A program made the position numbers and the translations under genes. A stretch of 64,000 nt of DNA from a bacterium (lineage in GTDB: Bacteria; Pseudomonadota; Alphaproteobacteria; SP197), in contig JAPPGE010000001.1 of the NCBI GenBank assembly GCA_028821455.1, positions 1 to 64,000 of the forward strand, written 5' to 3'. Below, one piece after another: positions 17,159 to 26,149 of this stretch. Under the pieces are notes generated by a model. It was not told where the DNA came from. It made no database searches and was given only the letters and a program-made list of their open reading frames with translations. Each line of letters opens with the position of its first letter. Within the stretch, counting starts at the first letter, position 1.

Positions 17159-17740
17159 GATTGCTCTCCTTGTTGCGGGCGACGACCACTCATGCGAGCC
17201 GACGCGGGGCACCAACGTGACTGTCATGTCACGTGTTGTCGACAATTTGTATACTAACACGACATCAGGCCGGTCAAGGGCACTTTGACCCGGACGCACG
17301 GCCGGCGGGCGTTCGCGAGGGGTCCGGGCGTGTAACCGTCTCGATTGCCGGGCCGCTTTCGGTTGGCGCTCCGATCACCGAAATGGCACGACAGGTCGTC
17401 ATGCCGGAGAATTCAAAAAGCCCTCCCGATCCCCGATGGTCGATCCCACTCCCAACCTGCAAGAGCGACGTCGGCTGGCCCTCGTCGAACGGAGCATCCG
17501 GCGTGAGTGAGTCCGCCATTCGAGCGACATCTGTCCGGACACACGAGACGACATTTCCTTTCCATTGCGCGACGCACGCCCGTAAACAGCGCCGGAGGTT
17601 TGTTGTGGTCACATGCCCGGGCTCCTTGCACGAAGGCTGCGAGGGTCCGGAGGAGCAGGGTGCCATGATCGTCGGAGCGCTCTCTTGATCACATGTCTCA
17701 TGAACTTTCTGCCAGAGGGTGTGCAGGGGATTGCCGGATC
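17159..17740. other. Divergent intergenic region
   Basis: 582 bp between the DapA-like gene (minus) and the PEP-mutase-like gene (plus). It holds the promoter and palindrome annotated at 17236-17277. Frames of 130-150 codons exist on both strands but have no family resemblance or good start context. Confidence 0.45.
17236..17277 (-). promoter_or_regulatory. Promoter of the DapA-like gene with operator-like palindrome
   Basis: On the minus strand, TTGACC (17277-17272) and TATACA (17253-17248) are spaced 18 bases apart. The perfect palindrome TTGTCGACAA (17236-17245) follows directly where transcription would start, about 80 bp before the GTG. A repressor bound there would block initiation. 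The GTATAC core resembles the dyad half-sites at 10084-10098, so the same GntR protein might act here. Inference from pattern. Confidence 0.45.
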
Positions 17741-18598
17741 ATGGATGACGCACAGAAAACCAGAGGAACAGTGTTCAGGGAGCTGCATTCGGCCGAAGGA
17801 ACATTCGTGATGCCGAATGCGTGGAACGCCGGCAGCGCGTGCATGCTCGAAGCGGCCGGCTTCCCGGCGGTGGGCACGACAAGCGCGGGGATCGCCTTCG
17901 GTCTGGGATTGCCGGACTATGAAGGAGCGCTCTCCCGGGAGGCGGCACTGGAGGAAGCCGGCCGGATGTGTCATGCCGTTCGGATACCGGTCAGCGTGGA
18001 CGCCGAAGACGGTTACGGTCACTCTCCGGAGGAGGTGGCCGAGACCATCCTCCGGGTGGCGGAAACCGGCGCGGTCGGCGCGAGCATCGAGGATTTTGCC
18101 GCCTCCTATGGCACGGGCAATCTCTACGATCTCACCCTGGCGGTAGAGAGGATCGAGGCGGCGGCAGCGACTGCGGCCTCCCTGCCGTTTCCGTTTATCC
18201 TGACGGCAAGGGCCGAGTGTTATCTCGTCGGTTCCGAGAATCCGTTCGCGGAATCGGTGACGAGAGCCGAGGCCTACAGAGATGCAGGAGCGGACTGCCT
18301 TTATGTGCCCGGGATGACCGACGCCAAGACCATCGGCCGTCTGGTGACGGAGGTCGACGCGCCGGTTAACGTGGTCATGGGACTTGCCGGCAATCCGATG
18401 ACCGTGAACCAACTCGAGGATCTGGGGGTCAAGCGGATCAGCATCGGCGGGTCGCTGGCTCGCGCCACGTTCGGACTCATCCGGGATGCGGCGGCCGAGA
18501 TCCGCAATCGCGGCACCTTTAACTACTCGCAGCACCAAGTGCCCGACTCTGAACTTTGCCGGTTCTTTGCCGGCCGGCAGGATCGAACCGCTTCGTGA
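17741..18598 (+). CDS. Isocitrate lyase / PEP mutase family protein
   Basis: A 285-residue barrel enzyme of the PEP mutase/isocitrate lyase superfamily. Seen: FVMPNAWNAGSACMLEAAGFPAVGTTSAG, the metal-binding VSVDAEDGYG (near 82-91) and SIEDF. It lacks the KKCGH catalytic-loop sequence of true isocitrate or methylisocitrate lyase, which places it with the COG2513 carboxyphosphonoenolpyruvate/oxaloacetate-acting relatives of broad function. Start ATG 17741 fits the homology start. The HyuA/HyuB genes follow about 300 bp later on the same strand. Substrate unknown; C-C lyase on a 2-oxo or 2-hydroxy acid is plausible. Confidence 0.88.
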   Translation: MDDAQKTRGTVFRELHSAEGTFVMPNAWNAGSACMLEAAGFPAVGTTSAGIAFGLGLPDYEGALSREAALEEAGRMCHAVRIPVSVDAEDGYGHSPEEVAETILRVAETGAVGASIEDFAASYGTGNLYDLTLAVERIEAAAATAASLPFPFILTARAECYLVGSENPFAESVTRAEAYRDAGADCLYVPGMTDAKTIGRLVTEVDAPVNVVMGLAGNPMTVNQLEDLGVKRISIGGSLARATFGLIRDAAAEIRNRGTFNYSQHQVPDSELCRFFAGRQDRTAS

Positions 18599-18894
18599 CC
18601 GCCCGCAACAGGAGGTGTCGTTGCGCAGACCGGCGGGCCCCTCCTCAAGGGGAGTCACTCGATCGATTCCCCAACCTTGCGCCGGACAGGGACGCGGGCA
18701 CGTGCTCACGGTTCGACATGGCCGGTGACGGGCACGGAACGTGTTGTCGGAGTGTCGCCAGGCATCCCGGTGGTTGACGGGATTTCAGCGGGTGGCATTC
18801 TCCCGGCAATCTGACTGTTCGCGGCATGCCCGGCCAAACCGGGCGCCGTCCGGTCCGGTCCGATTTGCATCAATCACTCAGCACACTGAAGACG

Positions 18895-21003
18895 ATGTCT
18901 GAAAACGCCGCTTCCCAAGGTCGCGTCCGCATCGGAATTGATGTCGGCGGCACGTTCACTGACGTTGCCCTTGAAACCAGCGATGGCCGCCTCGAGACAT
19001 CGAAGGTTCCCACGACACCGCGAGCACCGGAGCGTGGCGTGATGAACGGTGTCGGACTGGCGCTGGAGAAGGGCGGCATCGGTGCCGATGCCGTCCTCAC
19101 GGTGATTCACGGCACCACGCTTGCCACCAACGCGCTCATTGAGCGAAGGGGCGCCAGAACGGCCCTGGTGTGTACCCGCGGCTTCCGCGATACGCTGCGC
19201 CTCGCCTATGAAAACCGGTACGATCAGTATGACATCTGGCTGAACAAGCCCGAGCCGCTGGTCCCTCGCCATCTTACCTGGCCGGTGACGGAGCGCATGG
19301 GTGTCGCCGGAACCCCGCTCATTGAGCTCGATGAGACGAGTGTCCTGGAGATCGCCGGAAAGATCCGTGACGAACAGATCGAATCCGTCGCCATAGGTCT
19401 CCTGCACGCCTATGCCAATCCGTGTCACGAAGAACGGGTTCGCAATCTTATCCTGCGTGAATGTCCCGACGTGTCCATCACCCTCTCTTCAGAGGCCTGT
19501 CCCGAAGTCAGGGAGTACGAACGGCTGACCACGACCGTGTGCAACGCCTACGTGCGGCCGCTGATGGCCCGCTATCTCGGCGCTCTTGCGGCCGAACTTG
19601 CCGATGCCGGCATCCGCGGGCCGTTGCTGTTGATGACATCGGGCGGCAGCATCTGCTCACTCGAGACGGCGATGAACTTTCCCGTCCGTCTCGTCGAATC
19701 GGGGCCGAGCGCCGGAGCAGTGCTCGCCGCGCAGGTGGCAGGCAGATGCGGGGAGCCCCGCGTGCTGTCCTATGACATGGGCGGCACGACAGCCAAGATC
19801 TGCATGATCGACGACGCGAGGCCGCAGACAGCCCGTATCTTCGAGATTGCCCGTGCGGCACGTTTCATGAAGGGGAGCGGCATGACCGTTCGCCTGCCGG
19901 TGATCGAGATGATCGAGATTGGCGCCGGAGGAGGATCGATCGCCGGCATTGACGGCCTCGGACGAATCTCGGTCGGTCCCCGCAGCGCCGGATCGGAACC
20001 GGGGCCGAGTTGCTACGCCAGAGGCGGCACCGATGCCACGGTCACCGACGCCGATCTGGTTCTTGGACGCCTCGAGGCAACAGGATTCGCCGGCGGCAGT
20101 ATGACTCTCGATACCGATGCGGCCCGCCGGGCCATCCAGCAGGACATTGCCGATCCGCTTTCCATGAATGTCACGACCGGAGCGCTCGGCATGTCGGAAG
20201 TCGTCGACGAGAACATGGCCAGCGCTGCCCAGGTTCATGCGGTCGAACGAGGCAAGGTCCTGAGGCAATGCACGATGATTGCCTTCGGAGGCGCCGGTCC
20301 CCTGCATGCCTGCCGCATGGCCGAAAAGCTCGCCATCGGGCGTGTAGTCATCCCTCTCCACCCCGGCGTTGGCTCTGCCGTCGGCATGCTGCGTGCACCG
20401 GTCGCATTCGAAGTCGTGCGCAGCCGCTACATGACCCTGGCCACGTTCGATGCCGCGGTGGCGGCAGGAATCTACTCCGCCCTGGCCGAAGAGGCATCGA
20501 CCATCGTCCGCCAGGGAGCCGGGGACGTCCTCCTCGAGGAACGCCGCACCTGTTTCATGCGCTATCTCGGACAGGGACACGAAATCGAGGTGCCCGTCAG
20601 CGGCGGGACAATCGACGATGGCGAAAAGAAGATCCTGCAGGCGGCATATGACCGCGAGTATGCCCGGCAGTACTCCCGCAGCGTGCCGGGAATGGACGTC
20701 GAGATCCTCGGCTGGAAACTTGTCGTGGCGGCACCGCTGCCGGACGACCCGGATACGATGATGACCACCAGGAGAGACGAAGGGGCAGGCTCGTCACGGC
20801 GCCACCTTGTGGACCCCGGCACAGGGCAGATGGTGGATGTGCCGGTCTTCAGCAGGGAGTTGCTTGCCCCCGGTGCCGTCTTCGAGGGACCCTGCGTCAT
20901 CACCGAAGGACAGACCACCACCGTGGTCACCGCGTCATTCCACGGACGGATCGACTGCAACGGATACATCGTCCTCGAGGCAAGGGAGGCAACCCCGTCA
21001 TGA
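18895..21003 (+). CDS. Hydantoinase/oxoprolinase family protein, HyuA subunit
   Basis: A 702-residue ATP-dependent amide-hydrolase subunit of the HyuA/5-oxoprolinase/acetone carboxylase group. The N-terminal ATPase-like fold begins RIGIDVGGTFTDVALE (about 13-28), with HGTTLATNALIERRG and later YDMGGTTAK. I chose ATG 18895 because homology starts there; 18826 would add 23 residues. HyuB overlaps by ATGA. Possible substrates are hydantoins, 5-oxoproline, N-methylhydantoin or related cyclic amides. An N-carbamoyl amidohydrolase gene 10 kb away could take the next step of a hydantoin pathway, but in another operon. Confidence 0.93.
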   Translation: MSENAASQGRVRIGIDVGGTFTDVALETSDGRLETSKVPTTPRAPERGVMNGVGLALEKGGIGADAVLTVIHGTTLATNALIERRGARTALVCTRGFRDTLRLAYENRYDQYDIWLNKPEPLVPRHLTWPVTERMGVAGTPLIELDETSVLEIAGKIRDEQIESVAIGLLHAYANPCHEERVRNLILRECPDVSITLSSEACPEVREYERLTTTVCNAYVRPLMARYLGALAAELADAGIRGPLLLMTSGGSICSLETAMNFPVRLVESGPSAGAVLAAQVAGRCGEPRVLSYDMGGTTAKICMIDDARPQTARIFEIARAARFMKGSGMTVRLPVIEMIEIGAGGGSIAGIDGLGRISVGPRSAGSEPGPSCYARGGTDATVTDADLVLGRLEATGFAGGSMTLDTDAARRAIQQDIADPLSMNVTTGALGMSEVVDENMASAAQVHAVERGKVLRQCTMIAFGGAGPLHACRMAEKLAIGRVVIPLHPGVGSAVGMLRAPVAFEVVRSRYMTLATFDAAVAAGIYSALAEEASTIVRQGAGDVLLEERRTCFMRYLGQGHEIEVPVSGGTIDDGEKKILQAAYDREYARQYSRSVPGMDVEILGWKLVVAAPLPDDPDTMMTTRRDEGAGSSRRHLVDPGTGQMVDVPVFSRELLAPGAVFEGPCVITEGQTTTVVTASFHGRIDCNGYIVLEAREATPS

Positions 21004-22670
21004 CTGACGCGCTCGAGAGAATTCATCTCCAGATCATGTGGGACCGTCTCATTTCGGTTGTCGAGGAACAGGCCCAGACACTGATGCGCGCCGCTTTCAG
21101 CCCCATCGTGCGCGAGTCGGGTGATATTTCGGCGGGCATCTTCGATCTCGAGGGACGCATGATGGTCCAGGCGGTGACGGGCACGCCGGGACACATCAAC
21201 ACCATGGCAGCTTCGGTGCGTCACCTGATCCGCCACTTTCCCCCTGGTGAGGCTCGTCCCGGCGACCTCTGGATGACCAATGACCCCTGGATCGGCGCTG
21301 GCCACCTCAACGATTTCGTGCTGGTCAAGCCGTGTTTCCTCGACGGCAGGGTGGTGGGCCTCAATGCCTGTACCTCGCACCTCGCCGACATCGGCGGCAG
21401 GAGCTTCGGCCCCGACGCAGCCGACGTCCATGAGGAGGGCATGTTCATCCCGCCCATCAAGCTCATCGAAGGCGGCACGATCAACCACACGCTGATGACG
21501 CTGCTCAGGGCAAACAGCCGGGTTCCGGTGCAGAACGAAGGCGATCTCTACGCTCTCATCGCCTGCTGTGAAGTGGGTGAGGAACGGTTGGCCGACATGA
21601 TGCGGGAGTTCACCCTCACGTCGCTCGCCGGCCTTTCGGACCACATCATCAACACATCGCGCGAGGCGACGCGGGAGCGTCTTCGTTCGTGGCCTTCCGG
21701 AACCTGGTCGAACGAGATGATGGTTGACGGCTACGAGTTCGAGATCAGGATCGCGGCCAGCCTCACCATTGCAGACGGCGCCCTGACCATCGACTTCAGC
21801 GGCAGTTCACCGGCCTCCCGCTACGGGATCAACTGCCCCCTGACCTATTCCCAGGCCTACACGGTGTTCGGTCTCAAGTGCGTCATTGCACCCGATATTC
21901 CCAACAATGCTGGAGCCCTCGAGCCCTTTGTCGTCCTGGCGCCGGAAGGCTCGATCATGAATGCCACCAAGCCGGCTCCCGTGGTCATGCGGCACATCGT
22001 CGGACAACTGCTCCCCGACGCCGCCCTGGGCTGTCTGCACAGGGCAAGACCCGGAAGTGTACCGGCCGAAGGGACATCGGTGCTCTGGGACCTTCCCCTG
22101 CGGGGCGGCTTCGGAATCTACCATTCCAGCGGACAGACGCGATTCGCCCTTGAGATGGTCCACAACGGCGGCACCGGCGCCCGTCCCTCGAGCGATGGCC
22201 TCGATGCGACTGCCTTTCCGTCAGGTGTCATCGGAACCCAGGTGGAACTGGCCGAATCCGTTGCCCCGCTCATCGTCTGGCGCCGCGAACTGCGCCCCGA
22301 TTCCGGCGGCGCCGGATGCCACCGCGGCGGTCACGGTCAGATCATCGAGATCGGATCGTCCGAGAACGCAACGCTCCAGCTGGCGGCAGCACTCGACAGG
22401 ATCACGTACCCGCCACGAGGCCGGGAGGGAGGCCACGACGGTGCCCGCGGCATCCTGTGCCTCGCTTCGGGACGACCGCTCAACGGCAAGGGCGAACAAG
22501 ACATTCCCCCGAACGAAACGCTCCGGATGGAAACGCCTGGAGGCGGCGGCTACGGCGATCCCGCAACACGGGATCCGGCACTGATCGCCGCCGATCTCAA
22601 GAGCGGCCTCGTGACTCCCGCCGCCGCCGAAAGGGACTACGGGTACCGCCAGGGATCCGCATCAACCTGA
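21000..22670 (+). CDS. Hydantoinase B/oxoprolinase family protein, HyuB subunit
   Basis: A 556-residue partner subunit. Family landmarks: RLISVVEEQAQTLMRAAFSPIVRESGDIS, GDLWMTNDPWIGAGHLNDF, HLADIGG, and the C-terminal ETPGGGGYGDP. It starts in an ATGA overlap with HyuA, which implies coupled translation and a stable HyuAB complex. Together they would catalyse ATP-driven ring opening of a cyclic amide. The M24-fold hydrolase gene follows after 180 bp. Confidence 0.93.
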   Translation: MTDALERIHLQIMWDRLISVVEEQAQTLMRAAFSPIVRESGDISAGIFDLEGRMMVQAVTGTPGHINTMAASVRHLIRHFPPGEARPGDLWMTNDPWIGAGHLNDFVLVKPCFLDGRVVGLNACTSHLADIGGRSFGPDAADVHEEGMFIPPIKLIEGGTINHTLMTLLRANSRVPVQNEGDLYALIACCEVGEERLADMMREFTLTSLAGLSDHIINTSREATRERLRSWPSGTWSNEMMVDGYEFEIRIAASLTIADGALTIDFSGSSPASRYGINCPLTYSQAYTVFGLKCVIAPDIPNNAGALEPFVVLAPEGSIMNATKPAPVVMRHIVGQLLPDAALGCLHRARPGSVPAEGTSVLWDLPLRGGFGIYHSSGQTRFALEMVHNGGTGARPSSDGLDATAFPSGVIGTQVELAESVAPLIVWRRELRPDSGGAGCHRGGHGQIIEIGSSENATLQLAAALDRITYPPRGREGGHDGARGILCLASGRPLNGKGEQDIPPNETLRMETPGGGGYGDPATRDPALIAADLKSGLVTPAAAERDYGYRQGSAST

Positions 22671-22850
22671 AGTGCCCGGCGCCTGGACAGGTGTGGCGAT
22701 GGCCGATGGCACCATTGTCTCGTTCTCGAATTCTGTCCTAGTCTTGCCGACGAACAGGATCGCAGGTCGGGCGATGGCGACCTTTTGAGTCGCGCCGGCG
22801 TTGTTTCCCGGCATGCGCGATGGCGGTCCAGAGCGTGGAGGCGCATCAAC

Positions 22851-24086
22851 ATGACAGGACATGCAGAATCACCTGGAAGCAGGCTAGTGGCCGACTCGGA
22901 CATTCGTCCGTTCCCTCTGGAGGAGTACGAAGGGCGCTGGAAACGCGTTCATGAACACATGGCGACGCTGGGTCACGAAGTGGCGGTGGTCTGGGGCAAG
23001 ACATCCGGGGTCTATGAACGTGCCGGTGACGTGCTCTACCTGACGAACTTCTATTCCACCCACTCCGGCCAGGAGCCCGATACCAATCTCTGGAACGCGA
23101 GATCATACTGCGCGGTCATTCTGCAGCCGGGCCAGAGTCCGGAACTGGTGACCGACGAGACCGAGCCCCGGTACGATCAGATTGCGACCGATCGCTTCAG
23201 CGGTCTCTACGATCCAATCGCGGGATTGGCCCGGATCCTGCGTGAGCGTCAAATCGAGGGGCGCGTCGCTTTCGTCGGCAGCGATTGCCTGCCCATGAAG
23301 TACTGGCTTCAGCTTCGGGCCGCGACTCCTCAGATCGATTGGGTCATGGAAGATGATCTCGTCCGAGACGTCCGACTGATCAAGAGCGCACGCGAACTGG
23401 CGCTGTATCGCGAGGCCGGCGAGTACGTGACCCGTGCCCATGTTGCCATGATGGAGGCGCTCATCGCCGGAAAGTCCGAATCGGAGGCTGCGTCCCGAGC
23501 CGGTGCACTCCTGCTGGAACGGGGTTGCAACTGGCATCGCATGGCCATCTCGCATGGAGCTGTGAGCCAGTATCTGGAAAGCGATCCGATCAACGGTTTC
23601 AGCACCAGGACACCGCAGCAGGGCGATATCGTGCATGGCTTCATCTACGGGCCGATCTACAAGGGCTACTGGCTCGATCCCGGCCGCACCGCGGTGTGCG
23701 GCGGCCGACCGACCGCAGATCAGAAGCATCTCATCGAGACCCTCGCCGATGTCATGGAGAAGCTCATGGCAGCCATCAAGCCAGGCGTTGCCGTCATGGA
23801 TGTCGCCCGTCTGGCAGATGACCTGTCGGAGAAGTCCGGCTACCAGTCCGATGTCCTGAAAACGGCCTGGCCCTACTACGGACACAGTGTGGGCTGCATG
23901 TGGGAAGCGCCCTACATCGAGACGCGCCTGTGCAACGAGGAGGACGTGTTTCTGGAAGGCATGGTGCATAGCGTGGAGGCGTTCTTCGAGGCTGATGACG
24001 TCGGAACCGCCACCTTCGAGACCAACTTCATCGTCACCGAGACCGGAGTGGACGAGATCACGACCACGCCTCACCTCTTCTGGTAG
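22851..24086 (+). CDS. M24-family (aminopeptidase P / creatinase-like) hydrolase
   Basis: A 411-residue pita-bread-fold protein with a creatinase N-domain (1-150) and a C-terminal catalytic domain. His and Glu ligands appear intact (YGHSVGCMW; HSVEAFFEA; TFETNFIV). The first metal Asp of the usual (L/V)D(F/L)G motif seems replaced: the segment reads GDIVHGFIYGPIYKGYWLDPGRT, keeping only the second Asp. That suggests an altered metal site, as in creatinase and other non-peptidase members that open C-N bonds. Start ATG 22851 has GGAGG upstream. Position after HyuAB fits a follow-on amide hydrolase, e.g. on an N-acyl or methylated amino acid. Confidence 0.85.
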   Translation: MTGHAESPGSRLVADSDIRPFPLEEYEGRWKRVHEHMATLGHEVAVVWGKTSGVYERAGDVLYLTNFYSTHSGQEPDTNLWNARSYCAVILQPGQSPELVTDETEPRYDQIATDRFSGLYDPIAGLARILRERQIEGRVAFVGSDCLPMKYWLQLRAATPQIDWVMEDDLVRDVRLIKSARELALYREAGEYVTRAHVAMMEALIAGKSESEAASRAGALLLERGCNWHRMAISHGAVSQYLESDPINGFSTRTPQQGDIVHGFIYGPIYKGYWLDPGRTAVCGGRPTADQKHLIETLADVMEKLMAAIKPGVAVMDVARLADDLSEKSGYQSDVLKTAWPYYGHSVGCMWEAPYIETRLCNEEDVFLEGMVHSVEAFFEADDVGTATFETNFIVTETGVDEITTTPHLFW

Positions 24087-24294
24087 TGCGAATTCCGCAA
24101 GGCGGTGAGACAGCTGCCCGGCGACGGATCGACATGTCGCATGCGATCGGCTGCCGGAAGCAAGCGATGATCATCGAACCGCGCCTGGGAAGGGACGCGG
24201 ACGGAATTGTAGCGTGTCGGCACGCGGCGGTCGTTGCTCCCGCAAGCCCTATCGAGCCCGGTTCATGTCACCGCGCCGACGTGCCGGCCCGGGC

Positions 24295-25077
24295 CTAGGG
24301 TCCGTAGGCTCCGGCCGTCGCGTCATTCCCGCCGTCGACAACCAGTGTCGTCCCGGTGACGTAGCTCGCGTCATCGGAAGCCAGAAACACAATGCACCGG
24401 GCAACCTCATCGGCACTGGCGACCCGGCGCATCGGTATGCCGGCGGCGAAGTTCCGCAGGTTCTCGTCGAAGTCTCCCCCCTGGTCGCGCAGCATCCTGT
24501 CCAGCATTTCCGTATGGGTCTCGCCCGGGCAGACAGCGTTCACCCGGATCCCTTCGGCCGCATGATCGAGCGCCATGCAGCGGGTCATCTGCACGACAGC
24601 GCCCTTGCTGGTGCAGTAGGCGACATAGTTTGGTTCCCCGTTGAGGCCCCATTCCGATGCCGTATTCACGATGCAGCCGCCTCCCTGCTCCTTCATCTGC
24701 CGGACGGCGGCGCGACTCATGAAGAAGACGGCGCTGACGTTGACCGTCATCGTCTCGTCCCAGGCGTCATCCGAAGTCCCGGTAGCCGTGCCTTCGTGAA
24801 GAACGCCGGCATTGTTCACGAGGACGTCAAGACGTCCGAAGCGCTGGACAGTTTCGGACACCAAACGGTCGCACTCGGCACGATCGGACAGGTCCGCCCG
24901 GCAGAACGCGGCGGTTCCTCCGTCTCCCTCTATCTCCGCACAGATGGTGGCGCCCCGTTCCTCATTGCGGCCGGTGACAAGCACCCTGGCACCCTGCGAG
25001 GCGAACGCCCGCGCACTCGCCTCGCCGATCCCCGTGGTGGAACCTGTCACCAGCACTGACTTGTCGGTGAAGCTCAT
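24295..25077 (-). CDS. Short-chain dehydrogenase/reductase
   Basis: A 260-residue classical SDR: VLVTGSTTGIGEA cofactor loop, NNAG, catalytic Ser in NTASEWG, YVAYCTSK (Tyr/Lys pair), and the C-terminal GTTLVVDGG. Start ATG 25077 has GGAGG 7 bases upstream. It is the last gene of the minus-strand run from 33.7 kb, separated from the preceding hydrolase by 258 bp, so it may have its own promoter. Substrate unknown. Confidence 0.92.
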   Translation of the reverse strand: MSFTDKSVLVTGSTTGIGEASARAFASQGARVLVTGRNEERGATICAEIEGDGGTAAFCRADLSDRAECDRLVSETVQRFGRLDVLVNNAGVLHEGTATGTSDDAWDETMTVNVSAVFFMSRAAVRQMKEQGGGCIVNTASEWGLNGEPNYVAYCTSKGAVVQMTRCMALDHAAEGIRVNAVCPGETHTEMLDRMLRDQGGDFDENLRNFAAGIPMRRVASADEVARCIVFLASDDASYVTGTTLVVDGGNDATAGAYGP

Positions 25078-25335
25078 CGTGGTTTCCTCCGGTGTTCCCA
25101 TACCGGTTTGGCGGAGGACCGTCATCACGGTTGGGTACCTTCCCGGCCGGGACATCCCTGGACACCCCTGCCCTTCCGCCGGATTCTACGCTTGAGCATG
25201 AGGCTTCACAACGGTGACCACCCGACAAGCACAAAGTCCTGCATCATCGTGAATGGACGCACGAACGCCGTCTCACAGATCCTGAAAGGCGGGCAAGAAC
25301 GGGGGTCGACGACGGAGGTGGTGGACTGAAGGGCG

Positions 25336-26145
25336 TCACCCATGGTCTTCGATGATGGAGCGAATGGTGGCGTTCACCACCTCGTGACGGTGGCCACACA
25401 GGGAGAGATGGCTGAGGCCGTCGAGGTGATGGTAGTGGCCGTTTGCCGCCAGCCCGGCGCACTTGCGGCCAAGGGAAGGCGGCGCCTGCATGTCGAGTCC
25501 GAATCCGATGACGTGGATCGGGACCTCGCACAGGGGGAGCCTTGCCGTCGTATCGAATTCGCAGCACGCCTGCCACTGGGCGTCGAGCATGGCGCCGTCC
25601 CGTTCTCCGTAGGCTGCCTCCGTCACCGTCCGCAATTTCTCCCACAACTCCGGGTCATCCAGCACCTCGGGCGGATACATGAAGGCCGCGTAGTGGGTGA
25701 CGGCAAAGTCGAAGGGCAGATCGCCGCGCGTGCGGCGATAGCGGATCTCTGCCTCCATCCACTCCCGGGAGAACCCTTCCGACACGGCAAAGGTCCCCAT
25801 GGGGATGGCAAGACGCACGAGATGTGGCCAGTTGATCGCCAGTTCCTGGACGATGAGCGAGCCCATGGAAAGTCCAGCCGCCACCACAGGGGGCGAACAG
25901 CGCGCCTCGATCAGTTCGGCGCAGTCGCGCGCCATGTCGAGAATGGACCATGGCGGACCCTCAAGGGCTTCAGTCTCGCCCACGCCTCGGGGGTCCATCG
26001 TCGTGTTGCGAAAGTCCGGGAAACCCTCCACCTGCCAGCGCATCTCCGAACCGCGCTGATCGCCGCCGGGAAGCCAGATGATGTCAGGGCCGGAGCCGGA
26101 CTGGTCGTACCACAATGAGGCGCCGGATGTCGTGAGGTGGGGCAC
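25336..26145 (-). CDS. Alpha/beta hydrolase
   Basis: A 269-residue alpha/beta hydrolase. Seen: the oxyanion segment IIWLPGGDQRGSEMRWQ, DPRGVGETEA, the nucleophile elbow GLSMGS, and the C-terminal DGLSHLSLCGHRHEV with the catalytic His. I chose GTG 26145: GGAGGAG precedes it by 8 bases and the homology starts there. It begins 4 bp after the PepN stop, so the two are co-translated. Esterase or lactonase is possible; no substrate is indicated. Confidence 0.88.
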   Translation of the reverse strand: MPHLTTSGASLWYDQSGSGPDIIWLPGGDQRGSEMRWQVEGFPDFRNTTMDPRGVGETEALEGPPWSILDMARDCAELIEARCSPPVVAAGLSMGSLIVQELAINWPHLVRLAIPMGTFAVSEGFSREWMEAEIRYRRTRGDLPFDFAVTHYAAFMYPPEVLDDPELWEKLRTVTEAAYGERDGAMLDAQWQACCEFDTTARLPLCEVPIHVIGFGLDMQAPPSLGRKCAGLAANGHYHHLDGLSHLSLCGHRHEVVNATIRSIIEDHG

Positions 26146-26149
26146 GGTC

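Noticed and set aside
17741-18598. prpB (2-methylisocitrate lyase)
   Set aside because: The KKCGH catalytic loop typical of that enzyme is not present and no prp neighbours are found.
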